DNA of 56,708 nucleotides from NCBI GenBank assembly GCA_040007355.1, contig JBDTVE010000102.1:1-56708 (forward strand). The letters run 5' to 3'. The notes beneath the pieces are model-generated. The model did not search any database, was not told the origin of the DNA, and saw only the letters and a list, made by a program, of their open reading frames with translations. A program made the position numbers and the translations under genes. This stretch comes from JACMLD01 sp040007355. GTDB lineage: Bacteria > Bacteroidota > Bacteroidia > Chitinophagales > Chitinophagaceae. Of this stretch, positions 8,653 through 17,370 are shown piece after piece (positions within the stretch are counted from its first letter, which is position 1; each line of letters begins with the position of its first letter).

Positions 8653-8660
8653 CAAAGATA
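8653..8660 (-). promoter_or_regulatory. -7 element (TATCTTTG on minus strand) of the oxoamine synthase
   Basis: The plus strand reads CAAAGATA. It lies inside the longest open frame and so decides for the shorter protein starting at 8619. Confidence 0.6.
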
Positions 8661-8866
8661 TACTATTCGGGCAAAATGATGGCGGCCCGGTACGGCTTAT
8701 ACCGCTCAATGAGGTAAAAATATATTTAATTATTCCAGTGCACGCGTGTATAACCCGGCAAGCGACTATTTACTCGTTCCATCCAACCAAAATAACGCCA
8801 TCAACAGCGGTGGTTTTGTATGGGAAGACCTGGCTGTTTTTAACGATGGTATATGCTTCATTGGGT

Positions 8867-8874
8867 TACATTTG
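8867..8874 (+). promoter_or_regulatory. -7 element (TACATTTG) of the PafA-type phosphatase gene
   Basis: Exact TAnnTTTG match 19 nt before ATG 8894. Confidence 0.6.
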
Positions 8875-8893
8875 TAATAAATAATTTTTAATC

Positions 8894-10552
8894 ATGCAGC
8901 AATTTTTTCTTTCCCTTCTAACGGTAAGTTTTTTCAGTAGTGTTAGTATTGCACAACCTGTTAAAAAGACCGCCGCCACCCCCACCGCCAGCCTGCAACG
9001 CCCAAAGCTGGTAGTAGGTATCGTGGTAGACCAGATGCGGTGGGATTATTTGTACCGGTATTACGATCGTTATGGTGAAGGTGGTTTTAAACGGCTTATC
9101 AACAAGGGTTTTTCCTGCGATAATACTTTGATCAATTACCTGCCCTCTTATACAGCGGTTGGACATACCACTATTTTCACCGGTTCCGTACCTGCCCTGC
9201 ATGGTATCGCAGGCAACGACTGGACAGATCAACTGACTGGTAAAAAAATGTATTGCACCAGCGACAGCACCGTACAAAGCGTGGGTAATGAATCGGAAGA
9301 TGGTAAGATGTCGCCACGCAATCTGCTGGTGTCAACCATAACAGATGAGTTGCGAATGGCCACCAATTTTCGGTCAAGGGTAGTAGGGGTTTCACTAAAA
9401 GACCGGGCTTCTATCCTGCCTGCTGGTCATACCGCTACGGCCGCTTACTGGTTTGATGATGCCAGCGGTCATTTTATCAGCAGCACCTATTATATGAAGG
9501 AGTTGCCCGAATGGGTAAATACCTATAACAGCAGCAATAAAGTGACACAGCTGATAGAAAAAGACTGGAATACATTATACCCGCTTAATACTTATATCAA
9601 CAGCGATGCAGATAACCAGCCCTACGAAGGAAGGTTCAAGGGAGAAGCCAGTTCCGTATTCCCGCATGCTATTAACGAAATCTATAAGACGAACAAAAGC
9701 AGTTTGCGTTCCACACCCTTTGGTAATGCGCTTACGCTTGATTTTGCAAAAACCGCACTGAATGCCTATCACCTGGGCAATGGTGTTGCCACAGATTTTT
9801 TAACCATTAACTGTGCTTCCACTGATTACGTAGGTCATATGTTCGGACCCAATTCAATTGAAGTAGAAGATACCTACCTGCGGCTTGACCAAGAACTGGC
9901 ATCGTTTTTCCAGCTGCTGGATGCAAAGGTGGGCAAAGGTCAATACCTGGTATTTCTTTCCGCAGACCATGGCGCTGCACAGGCCATTGGGTTTATGCAG
10001 GAACATGAGTTACCCGCCGATTTCTGGTATGCCCGGACCCTCACAGATACCCTGAACAAAATGCTGTCTGATAAGTTTGGCACACCCGGCCTGGTACGTT
10101 CCATTATGAACTACCAGGTAAACTTCAACCTGGCAAAGATCAGCAATGGCAGCCTTGATTATTCTGCGATAAAAAAAGCAACCGTTGAATACCTGGAACA
10201 ACAACCCGGTATCAGTTATGCCGTGGATGTGTTAGCACTTGGAATGGCGCCGATACCGGAGCCAATCAAAACAATGATCGCCAACGGCTATAATTTTAAA
10301 CGCAGCGGCGGCGTGCAGGTTGTACTCAATGCAGGCTGGTTTGAAGGGTATAGCAAAACAGGCACCACCCATGGTACCTGGAACCCCTACGATACGCATA
10401 TTCCATTGCTGTTTTATGGCTGGAATATCAGACAAGGCAAAACAAACAGGGAAATACATATGACCGATATTTCGGCAACCCTGGCTGCACTGCTGCATAT
10501 ACAAATGCCCAGTGGCTGCATCGGGCATGTAATAGAAGAAGTGGGGAAATAA
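8894..10552 (+). CDS. PafA-type alkaline phosphatase / phosphodiesterase, secreted
   Basis: 552 residues with a Sec signal peptide (MQQFF, cleavage near SIAQPV). The body matches the nucleotide pyrophosphatase/PafA branch of the alkaline phosphatase superfamily: metal-binding VVGIVVDQMRWDYL, nucleophile Thr87 in SYTAVGHTTIFTGS, TDYVGHMFGP, SADHGAA and a C-terminal GTTHGTWNPYDTHIP. PafA releases phosphate from organic monoesters in the periplasm and is widespread in Bacteroidota. It is a single gene with its own promoter and a terminator at 10597-10625. Confidence 0.9.
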   Translation: MQQFFLSLLTVSFFSSVSIAQPVKKTAATPTASLQRPKLVVGIVVDQMRWDYLYRYYDRYGEGGFKRLINKGFSCDNTLINYLPSYTAVGHTTIFTGSVPALHGIAGNDWTDQLTGKKMYCTSDSTVQSVGNESEDGKMSPRNLLVSTITDELRMATNFRSRVVGVSLKDRASILPAGHTATAAYWFDDASGHFISSTYYMKELPEWVNTYNSSNKVTQLIEKDWNTLYPLNTYINSDADNQPYEGRFKGEASSVFPHAINEIYKTNKSSLRSTPFGNALTLDFAKTALNAYHLGNGVATDFLTINCASTDYVGHMFGPNSIEVEDTYLRLDQELASFFQLLDAKVGKGQYLVFLSADHGAAQAIGFMQEHELPADFWYARTLTDTLNKMLSDKFGTPGLVRSIMNYQVNFNLAKISNGSLDYSAIKKATVEYLEQQPGISYAVDVLALGMAPIPEPIKTMIANGYNFKRSGGVQVVLNAGWFEGYSKTGTTHGTWNPYDTHIPLLFYGWNIRQGKTNREIHMTDISATLAALLHIQMPSGCIGHVIEEVGK

Positions 10553-10596
10553 AAAGTATGACCGCCTATCGGACCATTGAACATCATTCTAATAAG

Positions 10597-10625
10597 AAGC
10601 AGTGAACTTTCCACTGCTTTTTTAC
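10597..10625 (+). terminator. Rho-independent terminator after the PafA-type gene
   Basis: AAGCAGTG-AACTTTC-CACTGCTT stem followed by a run of T, 45 bp past the stop codon. Confidence 0.8.
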
Positions 10626-10658
10626 TACTCGTTAATTATTCTGGCGCTGAAATATATA

Positions 10659-10770
10659 CTATGTATCGGCAAGTTTAAAGGTAACAGGCAGGGCTAACCG
10701 TGTTTTACCGTTCAGCCTGGTAGATATTTCTGTCCAGCCTGGGTAAATGTAAACGGGTATCAAGTGGCAT
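10659..10770 (-). pseudogene. Possible C-terminal gene fragment
   Basis: On the minus strand a frame without a start codon reads PVYIYPGWTEISTRLNGKTR and continues LALPVTFKLADT to a TAG at 10661-10659; an in-frame TGA precedes it. It looks like the tail of a beta-rich protein. Family not recognised. It may be a leftover of a deleted gene or chance. Confidence 0.2.
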
Positions 10771-10831
10771 CATCATTTTACGGTACGCAGAAGTGATGCA
10801 GCGATTTATATTAAAATGACAGGCCCCTGTT

Positions 10832-11476
10832 TTACCGGGCCCGAGTAGCGTTATTCAGAAACTTTCCAATGGCTACCAGGGCTAGCGACATACCCGTAAA
10901 CACAATGGCAATACCCACTGAATTAACCAGCACCTTGTTCAGCCCCAGTTGCATGGTATTGATAAACGGATAAGGATAGAATCCCGAAACAGCTCCCCGT
11001 ATGAGGATATAAACGATATAGGTAAAGGGATAAATAAGCCAGGGCAATACGTTTTTCCATTGGAGCTGGCTTTTAGGTACAAATGCCAGCCAGTATATAA
11101 GTGCCAGCACCGGTATAACAGTATGCAGCAACTCATCAACAACCAGCTGCAGACCCTGGGGATTCCATAAAAAACGCAATATCATGTTATAGATAATGCC
11201 TACGATCACGATATAAACGGTAATGGCCGCAAGCGTTTGCTGGCTCGAAAAAAATCTGCCCCATCTTGACTGTGGGGCCATCAATAGCAGGGTGTAACAC
11301 AAGGCAACCACCAGGTTGGTCTGAATGGTGAAATAACTGAAATACCGGATGATCATTTCGGGCACCGGCGTTACTTTAAGCGTGGTATTAATATAAAACT
11401 GTGCTGCCAATGCAAACCAGCCCAGAATAACCATGGTGGCCAGGTATGCCTTCACTAGTGTTGATGATTGTTGCAT
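10832..11476 (-). CDS. Pr6Pr family integral membrane protein
   Basis: 214 residues, almost wholly hydrophobic, with six predicted membrane segments (AYLATMVILGWFALAAQF, YFSYFTIQTNLVVALCYTLL, ITVYIVIVGIIYNMILRF, LLHTVIPVLALIYWLAFV, VLPWLIYPFTYIVYILI, VNSVGIAIVFTGMSLALVAI). The FTIQTNLVVAL and DELLHTVIPVL motifs fit the Pr6Pr family, whose function is not established. It is monocistronic, convergent with the PafA-type gene. A weak -7 candidate (GATCTTTG on the minus strand, 11586-11593) lies 110 nt upstream. Confidence 0.75.
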   Translation of the reverse strand: MQQSSTLVKAYLATMVILGWFALAAQFYINTTLKVTPVPEMIIRYFSYFTIQTNLVVALCYTLLLMAPQSRWGRFFSSQQTLAAITVYIVIVGIIYNMILRFLWNPQGLQLVVDELLHTVIPVLALIYWLAFVPKSQLQWKNVLPWLIYPFTYIVYILIRGAVSGFYPYPFINTMQLGLNKVLVNSVGIAIVFTGMSLALVAIGKFLNNATRAR

Positions 11477-11965
11477 CGTTGTAATGGTTATTGGTTAAGG
11501 TAATAGGGTGCGTTTTCTGTCCGGTCTGACGGTATTTTTCAGTTTCAGAAGTGCCGGGTTGCTGGTTTATTGGACCGGAACGGTGCAAAGATCATTTCTT
11601 TTGCAGTCCGCTAGTTTTTTAAGCTGATTTTTTAAGGTCTGAATACTATAAAATAATTTCTTCGTCATTTGTTTGGTTATTACCCGACCGCGAGCCAAAT
11701 GCTTTACATACAGATTGCCGGTATGTTCCGGAAATAATGTATTTTTTTATCATTGTTACAGTACTGTTTATCTTCTGCCGAGGTTATTACTGTAGGGTAA
11801 ACTGTTTCGAGAGGCTCTTTTTGTGGAATTCGAGTGACGGCCGGGCCGTTTCTTCTTCTAATATACAAAAATTAAGCGAACTACGAGTCGATCAAAAAAT
11901 TGCACCGCCGGTAAGCTGGTTGTAGCAGGTTTATCAGCACCTGAAAAATTGAGGTCGTTTAAAAA
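11477..11965. other. Intergenic stretch with no recognised gene
   Basis: About 490 bp between the Pr6Pr gene and the arsR-type promoter. The open frames in it are short, lack sensible starts and have no recognisable motifs. No tRNA-like fold or terminator was noticed. The stretch opens a region of gene decay. Confidence 0.5.
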
Positions 11966-12017
11966 TAAATTTGCGCAACCGATCGATTGCTTTAAATTTG
12001 CAACCGATTAGTTGCGA
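11966..12017 (+). promoter_or_regulatory. Duplicated promoter/operator of the ArsR-type gene
   Basis: Two direct copies about 27 bp apart, each with a -7 element TAAATTTG (11966-11973 and 11993-12000) followed by an imperfect palindrome: CAACCGATCGATTG (11975-11988) and GCAACCGATTAGTTGC (11999-12014). The second has perfect GCAAC/GTTGC arms. Placement across the transcription start suggests autorepression by the downstream regulator. Confidence 0.55.
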
Positions 12018-12032
12018 AGTAATTGTATTACT

Positions 12033-12380
12033 ATGAGACGGGATGTATTCCAAGCAATAGCAGACCCTACCAGGAGGGATATCATCCGGGTGATAGCGGG
12101 CAAATCCCTGCCGCTGAATGCGGTGGCGGATAGTTTTGGTATCAGCCGGCAGGCGGTTTCCAGTCATATTAAAATCCTGGCCGAGTGCGGACTGGTTATT
12201 ATCAGGAAAATAGGTAGGGAAAGACATGGTGAAGTAAAACTCGGTCCACTCGCTGAAGTATCGGTTTGGCTGGAGCAATACCGGAAGTTTTATGAACAAA
12301 AACTGGACTCATTTGAACAGTATCCTGCTGTATTACCATCAAAAACAAAAAAAAATGGAAAACAAAAACGCAGCAGATAA
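12033..12380 (+). CDS. ArsR/SmtB-family transcriptional repressor
   Basis: 115 residues from ATG 12033 (a TTG at 12012 overlaps the operator and is rejected). A single winged-helix domain, RRDVFQAIADPTRRDIIRVI through NAVADSFGISRQAVSSHIKI to a basic wing, identifies an ArsR repressor. It lacks the metal-binding Cys/His motif ELCVCDL, which fits the subgroup that is paired with AHSA1/SRPBCC proteins rather than with metals. It precedes a ruined AHSA1 gene that starts 26 bp before its stop (ATG 12355), so the original pair was translationally overlapping. The C-terminal 15 residues are Lys/Arg-rich. Confidence 0.88.
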   Translation: MRRDVFQAIADPTRRDIIRVIAGKSLPLNAVADSFGISRQAVSSHIKILAECGLVIIRKIGRERHGEVKLGPLAEVSVWLEQYRKFYEQKLDSFEQYPAVLPSKTKKNGKQKRSR

Positions 12381-12722
12381 TAGCCATGCCTACCGTGAAC
12401 TGCTTATTACAAAAACACGGAATGCACCCCGGCCCCTTGTTTAAGAACATGGACGCGGCCGAAGCATCTACAGAATTTTTTTTGGGGGGGGCAATAAAAA
12501 TAAAAGTATTTACCGGGAAATTGTAAAACCGGAATGCATGGTTGGTGATCATATATCAACCCCTGCATTTATCGCTCCTTAACCTTCAAAAACCAGGGAA
12601 ACCAGACCCTGGTCAGCTTACACACGCTTTTTGAGACCGCGGAACAATTTCGGCAAGTGCTAAAAGCATTTAAAGCAGATGAGGGGCTTGTGCAAAATAT
12701 TGAAAAACTGGAACAGCACTGA
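12355..12722 (+). pseudogene. Degraded AHSA1/SRPBCC-domain gene
   Basis: Pieces of an AHSA1 (activator of Hsp90 ATPase-like) protein are readable in changing frames: ELLITKTRNAPRPLV then a TAA; FFLGGAIKIKVFTG in a second frame; YREIVKPECMVGDH in a third; and an intact tail LVSLHTLFETAEQFRQVLKA continuing to EKLEQH and TGA. About 110 codons remain of the usual 150 or so, with at least three frame changes and internal loss. An eight-G run lies near one break. ArsR-AHSA1 pairs are a well-known arrangement, and here only the regulator survives. Confidence 0.75.
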
Positions 12723-12834
12723 CAACTAACAAAACTGCAATATCAGGTTGCATGTGGAGCGGCATCTTGTCATTAATGCTTAACTTCAAAACCTGTAAGC
12801 GTGCTACCCTGTACAACAAACAATCACAACGTAT

Positions 12835-14067
12835 ATGATTATAGCCATTTGTTCATTGTTGCTGATTGCCTATTTATTTGATCTCAGTTCATCTAAAACA
12901 AGAATACCCTCCGTGATATTGTTGTTGTTGCTGGGCTGGGTGGTGAGGCAAATCACCCAGCTGCTAAAGATCCAATTACCCGATTTTTCTCCAATTTTGC
13001 CCGCACTTGGAACAGTGGGTTTGATCCTCATAGTGCTGGAAGGTTCCCTGGAGCTTGAGCTAAACAAATCAAAACTGGGCCTGATATCAAAATCTTTTTT
13101 CGGCGCCTTTTTCCCCCTGCTGGTTATAGCCGCATTGCTGGCCTGGCTGTTTAACTATTTCGGACATTTTTCCATTAAAGACAGTTTGCTCAATGCCATT
13201 CCCTTTGCCGTTATCAGCAGTTCCATCGCCATCCCCAGCGTAAAAAGCCTGCCAACGGCGCCTAAAGAATTTGTTATTTATGAAAGCAGTCTTTCGGATA
13301 TCGTGGGAGTCCTTTTTTTTAATTTTATGGTATTTAATGAACATGTTGACAGCCGTTCCTTTGCTCATTTTGGTCTGGAGCTGGCAGTGATGATAGCCAT
13401 TTCGTTTGTAGCGAGCATTTTGCTGGCCGTGCTGCTAAGTAAGATCGAACACCATATTAAATTTGTGCCCATCACCTTACTTGTCATTTTGATTTATACA
13501 GTTGCCAAAATTTACCACCTGCCCGCGCTGCTTTTTATTTTATTGTTTGGTTTGTTTATCGGAAACCTGGACGAGATGAAGCATATTAAATGGATCAAAA
13601 GATTTAAGCCTGCCGAACTCAATAAAGAGGTCCAGAAGTTTAAAGAACTCACCGTTGAAGGGGCTTTCCTGGTGAGGGCGCTTTTTTTTCTTTTATTTGG
13701 CTACTTACTGGAAACGGGTGAAATATTAAACACCGCCACGCTCGGCTGGTCCATTGGTATAGTGGCCATCATCCTGGTGCTCCGTGTTATCCAGTTAAAA
13801 CTGTCAAAGCTACCGCTCGTACCACTGGCCTTTATCGCCCCACGGGGGCTGATTACCATCCTGCTTTTTCTTTCCATTCCGGCAGCGCGTCAGATATCGC
13901 TGGTAAATAAATCCCTTATTATACAGGTAATTGTGCTTACGGCATTGGCCATGATGGTTGGCTTACTGCTAACGGGCAATAAAGAAGAAGACACATCCAT
14001 ACCGGCTATTGACCAACAAACTGCCTTGCCGGAAGATGAGATGGTAAGGGATGGCGGTACCATATAG
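12835..14067 (+). CDS. Cation:proton antiporter (CPA family, Na+/H+ exchanger domain)
   Basis: 410 residues with eleven to twelve hydrophobic segments. It carries the exchanger-domain features ILIVLEGSLELE, the discontinuous-helix region AVISSSIAIPSV, ESSLSDIVGVLFFNF with the membrane Asp, and FIAPRGLITILLF near the end. Members exchange Na+ or K+ for protons at the inner membrane. A charged loop of about 40 residues (KWIKRFKPAELNKEVQKFKE) lies between the halves. The gene is intact despite the decayed neighbours, and is followed after 28 bp by the interrupted phosphotransferase. Ion specificity cannot be read from the sequence. Confidence 0.85.
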   Translation: MIIAICSLLLIAYLFDLSSSKTRIPSVILLLLLGWVVRQITQLLKIQLPDFSPILPALGTVGLILIVLEGSLELELNKSKLGLISKSFFGAFFPLLVIAALLAWLFNYFGHFSIKDSLLNAIPFAVISSSIAIPSVKSLPTAPKEFVIYESSLSDIVGVLFFNFMVFNEHVDSRSFAHFGLELAVMIAISFVASILLAVLLSKIEHHIKFVPITLLVILIYTVAKIYHLPALLFILLFGLFIGNLDEMKHIKWIKRFKPAELNKEVQKFKELTVEGAFLVRALFFLLFGYLLETGEILNTATLGWSIGIVAIILVLRVIQLKLSKLPLVPLAFIAPRGLITILLFLSIPAARQISLVNKSLIIQVIVLTALAMMVGLLLTGNKEEDTSIPAIDQQTALPEDEMVRDGGTI

Positions 14068-14095
14068 CCCGGCTTAATATATCCAAAAAAAATAT

Positions 14096-15094
14096 ATGCA
14101 GTTATTCCCGGTTTCGGATTCCACGCTTTCCCCGGCGCATATTGCCGCTTTTGTAAAAGATAAATATCAACCAGGCGAGACCGTAACGGCCCGTATCATT
14201 AAAACGGGTATCAGTCATACTTATTTGATCAATGCTGATACCAATAAATATATTTTCCGGGTCTACAGCTTGTACTGGAGAACAAAAACCGAGATTGAGG
14301 CAGAAATAGCGCTGTTGCAACTTCTTAAAGAAAATTCGATACCCGTCTCCCATGCAATTCCTGATCGGCAATTTGTCTATATCCAGCAGTTGCCGGCGCC
14401 CGAAGGGAGGCGTTTTGCTGTGCTGTTCAGTTTTGCGGAGGGAAAAAAGATGCTGTAGTTACCGGCAGCGCTGCATTGCAAAATGGGCGGCAAAATGGCA
14501 AATATGCACCAGGTAATGCACCGGCTACACCTGAAACGGGTGCAATATGATACGAAACGGCTGCGGTTTGATTCGTTTGAACAGTTAGCATTGTTCCTGC
14601 CTGCCGATACGGAGGAGATGGCCTATATGAGATCGCTGCAAAAGCACGTTGCACAGCTTTTCAGTGACGCCGATGAAAATGCTATCCGTAAAGGCGCCGT
14701 TCACCTTGACTTCTGGTTCGACAATATCAGTATTGCCGCCAATGATGATATTACCCTGTTTGATTTTGATTTTTGCGGCAACGGCTGGCTGTTGCTGGAT
14801 ATTGCATACTATATCCTGCAACCATACAGTACTGAAAAAGATGAACAGCAATTTGCCTTTAAAAAGGAAAGCTTTTTAAAGGGATATGAAGCCATCACGC
14901 CCATTAATTGCGATGAAAAACGCCTGCTGTCGGCAGCAGGCGCCAGTCTGTATTTTTTTTACCTGGGCGTGCAGTGCAGCCGTTTCGATAACTGGTCAAA
15001 TGTTTTTTTAAACGAAATCTATTTAAAACGGTTTATCAACCTCCTTATAAAAAAATGGTCCGATTTTAACCAGTTGGAAATCGCGGCCAGATAG
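14096..15094 (+). pseudogene. APH/choline-kinase-like phosphotransferase interrupted by an in-frame TAG
   Basis: Two open segments (14096-14458 and 14459-15094) share one frame and together make one family-length protein of about 332 residues; codon 121 is TAG (14456-14458). The first part has the N-lobe with the strand NKYIFRVY and a Glu-rich helix; the second has the catalytic loop VHLDFWFDN (HxDxxxxN intact) and the metal-binding FDFDFCG. Sequence on both sides of the stop joins naturally (FSFAEGKKML, stop, LPAALHCKMGGKMANMH), so it is a point nonsense change, not a frameshift. It may be a recent pseudogene or a base error. Family members phosphorylate small alcohols or aminoglycosides; the substrate is unknown. 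Confidence 0.8.
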
Positions 15095-15190
15095 TGTTTT
15101 GATTTACCTGTTGGCTTAGTCAGCGGGGATTACCGGAACACGCAGTTCCGAATGGCTATCCTGCTGCCGTCCTGTTTATTGGAACTGACC

Positions 15191-15198
15191 TATATTTG
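15191..15198 (+). promoter_or_regulatory. -7 element (TATATTTG) of the ClC gene
   Basis: Exact TAnnTTTG match 33 nt before the TTG start at 15232, and 108 nt before the first in-frame ATG (15307). Confidence 0.5.
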
Positions 15199-15231
15199 CA
15201 GGCCTATAGTTTTTCATCAAACACGTATTAA

Positions 15232-17016
15232 TTGACACCCTTAAAGTTATTGTACCAGGCAATTATTAACCAACTCCGTATTAGGGTTACCCGCGTTCAG
15301 TTTATCATGGTAATAGCAACCATTACCGGTCTTGTATCGGGACTGGTGGCAGTTTGTCTTAAAACAATGGTACACCATGTACAACTGCTGATAACCGAAC
15401 TGCCCGTATCCCGTTTCGCCTATTTGTTGTTTCCCTGTCTTGGATTGCTGCTCACTGCTTTCATCATTCATCGTTTTTTTGATGGTCACATAGAACGGGG
15501 CATTGCCATGGTATTGAAATCTATTGCGCGAAGGTCTTCTTTTATCCCGCTCAAACATGTATACCTGCACGTTATTACCAGTTCGGTTACGGTTGGCCTG
15601 GGTGGTTCAGCCGGCCTGGAATCACCCATTGTGTCTACCGGTTCGGCCATTGGCTCTAACCTGGCACGTATAACGGATCTGAATTATCGTGAACGCACCC
15701 TGCTGATTGCCTGTGGTGCGGCGGCCAGCATCTCTGCCGTTTTTAATGCACCCATTGCAGGCGTCATTTTCGCCATTGAAGTATTACTCACGGAAACGGT
15801 TGTTAGTTATTTTATTCCCCTGATGATTTCGTCTGTTATGGGTGCGCTGTGTTCAAAGATAATCCTGGGAGAGGCATCTTTGTTTAACTTTGTACTAAAG
15901 CAGAATTTTGATTATAAAAATGTACCCTTTTATATTCTAATTGGGCTGTTGGCAGGCTTTATTTCATTGTATTATGCCAGGGTATTCAGGGCAATTGAAG
16001 GCAGGTTGCATAAAAGTAAGCGAAGTCGTTATTCAAAAGCTGCCATCGGAGGCTTGTTGTTACTGGTTATCTGTTTTTTGTTTCCGCCCTTATTTGGCGA
16101 AGGGTACAATAGCGTTAAACTGGTTGCCAATGCCACACCGGGAGAAATAAGCGATAATACTACCCTGTTTTCACGTCTTGGCCATCACTGGGGGCTTATT
16201 GCCTTTACCGCGCTGGTGGTATTGTTTAAACCGATAGCCGCTGCCATTAAATTGGTGCGGGCGGCAATGGTGGCAATTTTGCACCTTCTGTGTTCACCGG
16301 CGCTTACCTGGGTTTTTTTTTCCAAATTATTGAATAGCCTGCCCTGGTTAAAAATACCCGAAGGTAATTTTAGCCTGGTGGGTATGGCGGGAGTGCTTAG
16401 TGGTGTTATGTATTGCCCACTTACGGCTATCTTTTTAATTGCTGAAATAACCAACGGCTATGAATTGTTTATACCGCTCATGATTGTTTCCTCCATTTCT
16501 TTTTTTATTGTAAAAACCAGTGAGCCCTTTTCCATGGAGACAAAAAGCCTGGCTTCACTGGGACATATGTTCACTCACAAAAAAGAGAAAAATATTCTGA
16601 CCCGTATCAACCTGGCGGAGATGCTGGAAAATATCTATGAAAGCATCAGCGTGGAAAGCGACTTGAGCGGCCTGGTAGAAATGATAAAACGAAGCGAGAA
16701 AAATATTTTTGCCGTTCACGATGGCAAAAACCGGTTTGCAGGAATCATTGAATTGAATGATGTCAAGCAAAAACTTTTTGAGCCTGCCCTGTTTAAATCA
16801 ACAACCATTCTGTCGCTTATGAAAAAGCCGCCCGCGGTCTTGTATGAAGACCAAGACATGCACACTGTAATGGAACAATTTGATATTACTCATAGCTGGT
16901 ACCTGCCGGTGCTGGATCGGGATAATAAATTCTCCGGTTTTATTTCCAAAACCAAAGTGTTCAATAAATACAGGGAAGCCTTGTCACAGCAAAGCGGTTT
17001 TTATGAAGAAATCTAA
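15232..17016 (+). CDS. ClC-type chloride channel/antiporter with CBS pair, internal double frameshift
   Basis: 594 residues from TTG 15232. A ClC membrane domain (about 20-420) with GSAGLESPIVSTGSAIGSNL (selectivity region with gating Glu) and FNAPIAGVIFAIEVLL (internal proton Glu) is followed by two CBS domains (about 450-580). The TTG start is kept because the 25 residues before ATG 15307 fit the usual N-terminal helix. Between about 16249 and 16320 the frame is displaced: the shifted frame reads GAGGNGGNFAPSVFTGAYLG, the canonical ClC motif, while the main frame reads unrelated residues (about 340-363). One base seems lost near 16249 and one T gained in the nine-T run ending at 16321. If real, the protein lacks the motif and is probably inactive; sequencing error is equally possible. 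Confidence 0.85.
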   Translation: MTPLKLLYQAIINQLRIRVTRVQFIMVIATITGLVSGLVAVCLKTMVHHVQLLITELPVSRFAYLLFPCLGLLLTAFIIHRFFDGHIERGIAMVLKSIARRSSFIPLKHVYLHVITSSVTVGLGGSAGLESPIVSTGSAIGSNLARITDLNYRERTLLIACGAAASISAVFNAPIAGVIFAIEVLLTETVVSYFIPLMISSVMGALCSKIILGEASLFNFVLKQNFDYKNVPFYILIGLLAGFISLYYARVFRAIEGRLHKSKRSRYSKAAIGGLLLLVICFLFPPLFGEGYNSVKLVANATPGEISDNTTLFSRLGHHWGLIAFTALVVLFKPIAAAIKLVRAAMVAILHLLCSPALTWVFFSKLLNSLPWLKIPEGNFSLVGMAGVLSGVMYCPLTAIFLIAEITNGYELFIPLMIVSSISFFIVKTSEPFSMETKSLASLGHMFTHKKEKNILTRINLAEMLENIYESISVESDLSGLVEMIKRSEKNIFAVHDGKNRFAGIIELNDVKQKLFEPALFKSTTILSLMKKPPAVLYEDQDMHTVMEQFDITHSWYLPVLDRDNKFSGFISKTKVFNKYREALSQQSGFYEEI

Positions 17017-17370
17017 AGAATCTGTGGGGAATATCCGAGTTTGGCTGTTTCACCTATAAAAGCGCGCAAGACAAGGGCGCCCTGGGTTGCACCATCGCCG
17101 ACTGGAAAAAGATATCCGGGAATTAAAAGCATATTATACCAGGGATGAGCAGGTGCTGGCAGCCTGCCTTAACCAATTGGTGGAAATCTTCGACAGCGAA
17201 GGACTGCCGGGCATATTTAGGTTTAGTCATGGCTTCCTATGGAATTGTAAAAGTGGTGCCGCCGGGTACCAAAGGCTGCCACCTGTATTGCCCTGGCTTC
17301 CCAAACAGGCTTTTTTTGAACTGGCCATAACTATGAAAATCTTTAACGGCATCGTATAACCGGAACCCTA
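17017..17370. other. Gap with an unassigned short open frame
   Basis: 354 bp between the ClC gene and the glycogen debranching gene. A 90-codon frame at 17087-17359 (plus strand) has protein-like stretches such as DEQVLAACLNQLVEIFDSEG, and another frame reads SARQDKGALGCTIADWKK just upstream. Together they suggest the remains of a broken gene, but I do not recognise a family and there is no promoter. Confidence 0.3.

Noticed and set aside
11737..11925. 62-codon open frame on the plus strand
   Set aside because: No promoter or ribosome-binding site, no motif, and odd composition; treated as chance in a gene-poor stretch.
12202..12552. Minus-strand open frame over the ArsR and AHSA1 region
   Set aside because: It crosses the real ArsR gene and the AHSA1 remnants, both of which read on the plus strand.
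14096..15094. Two separate phosphotransferase genes or a frameshift
   Set aside because: Both segments are in the same frame and form one domain; the break is a single stop codon.
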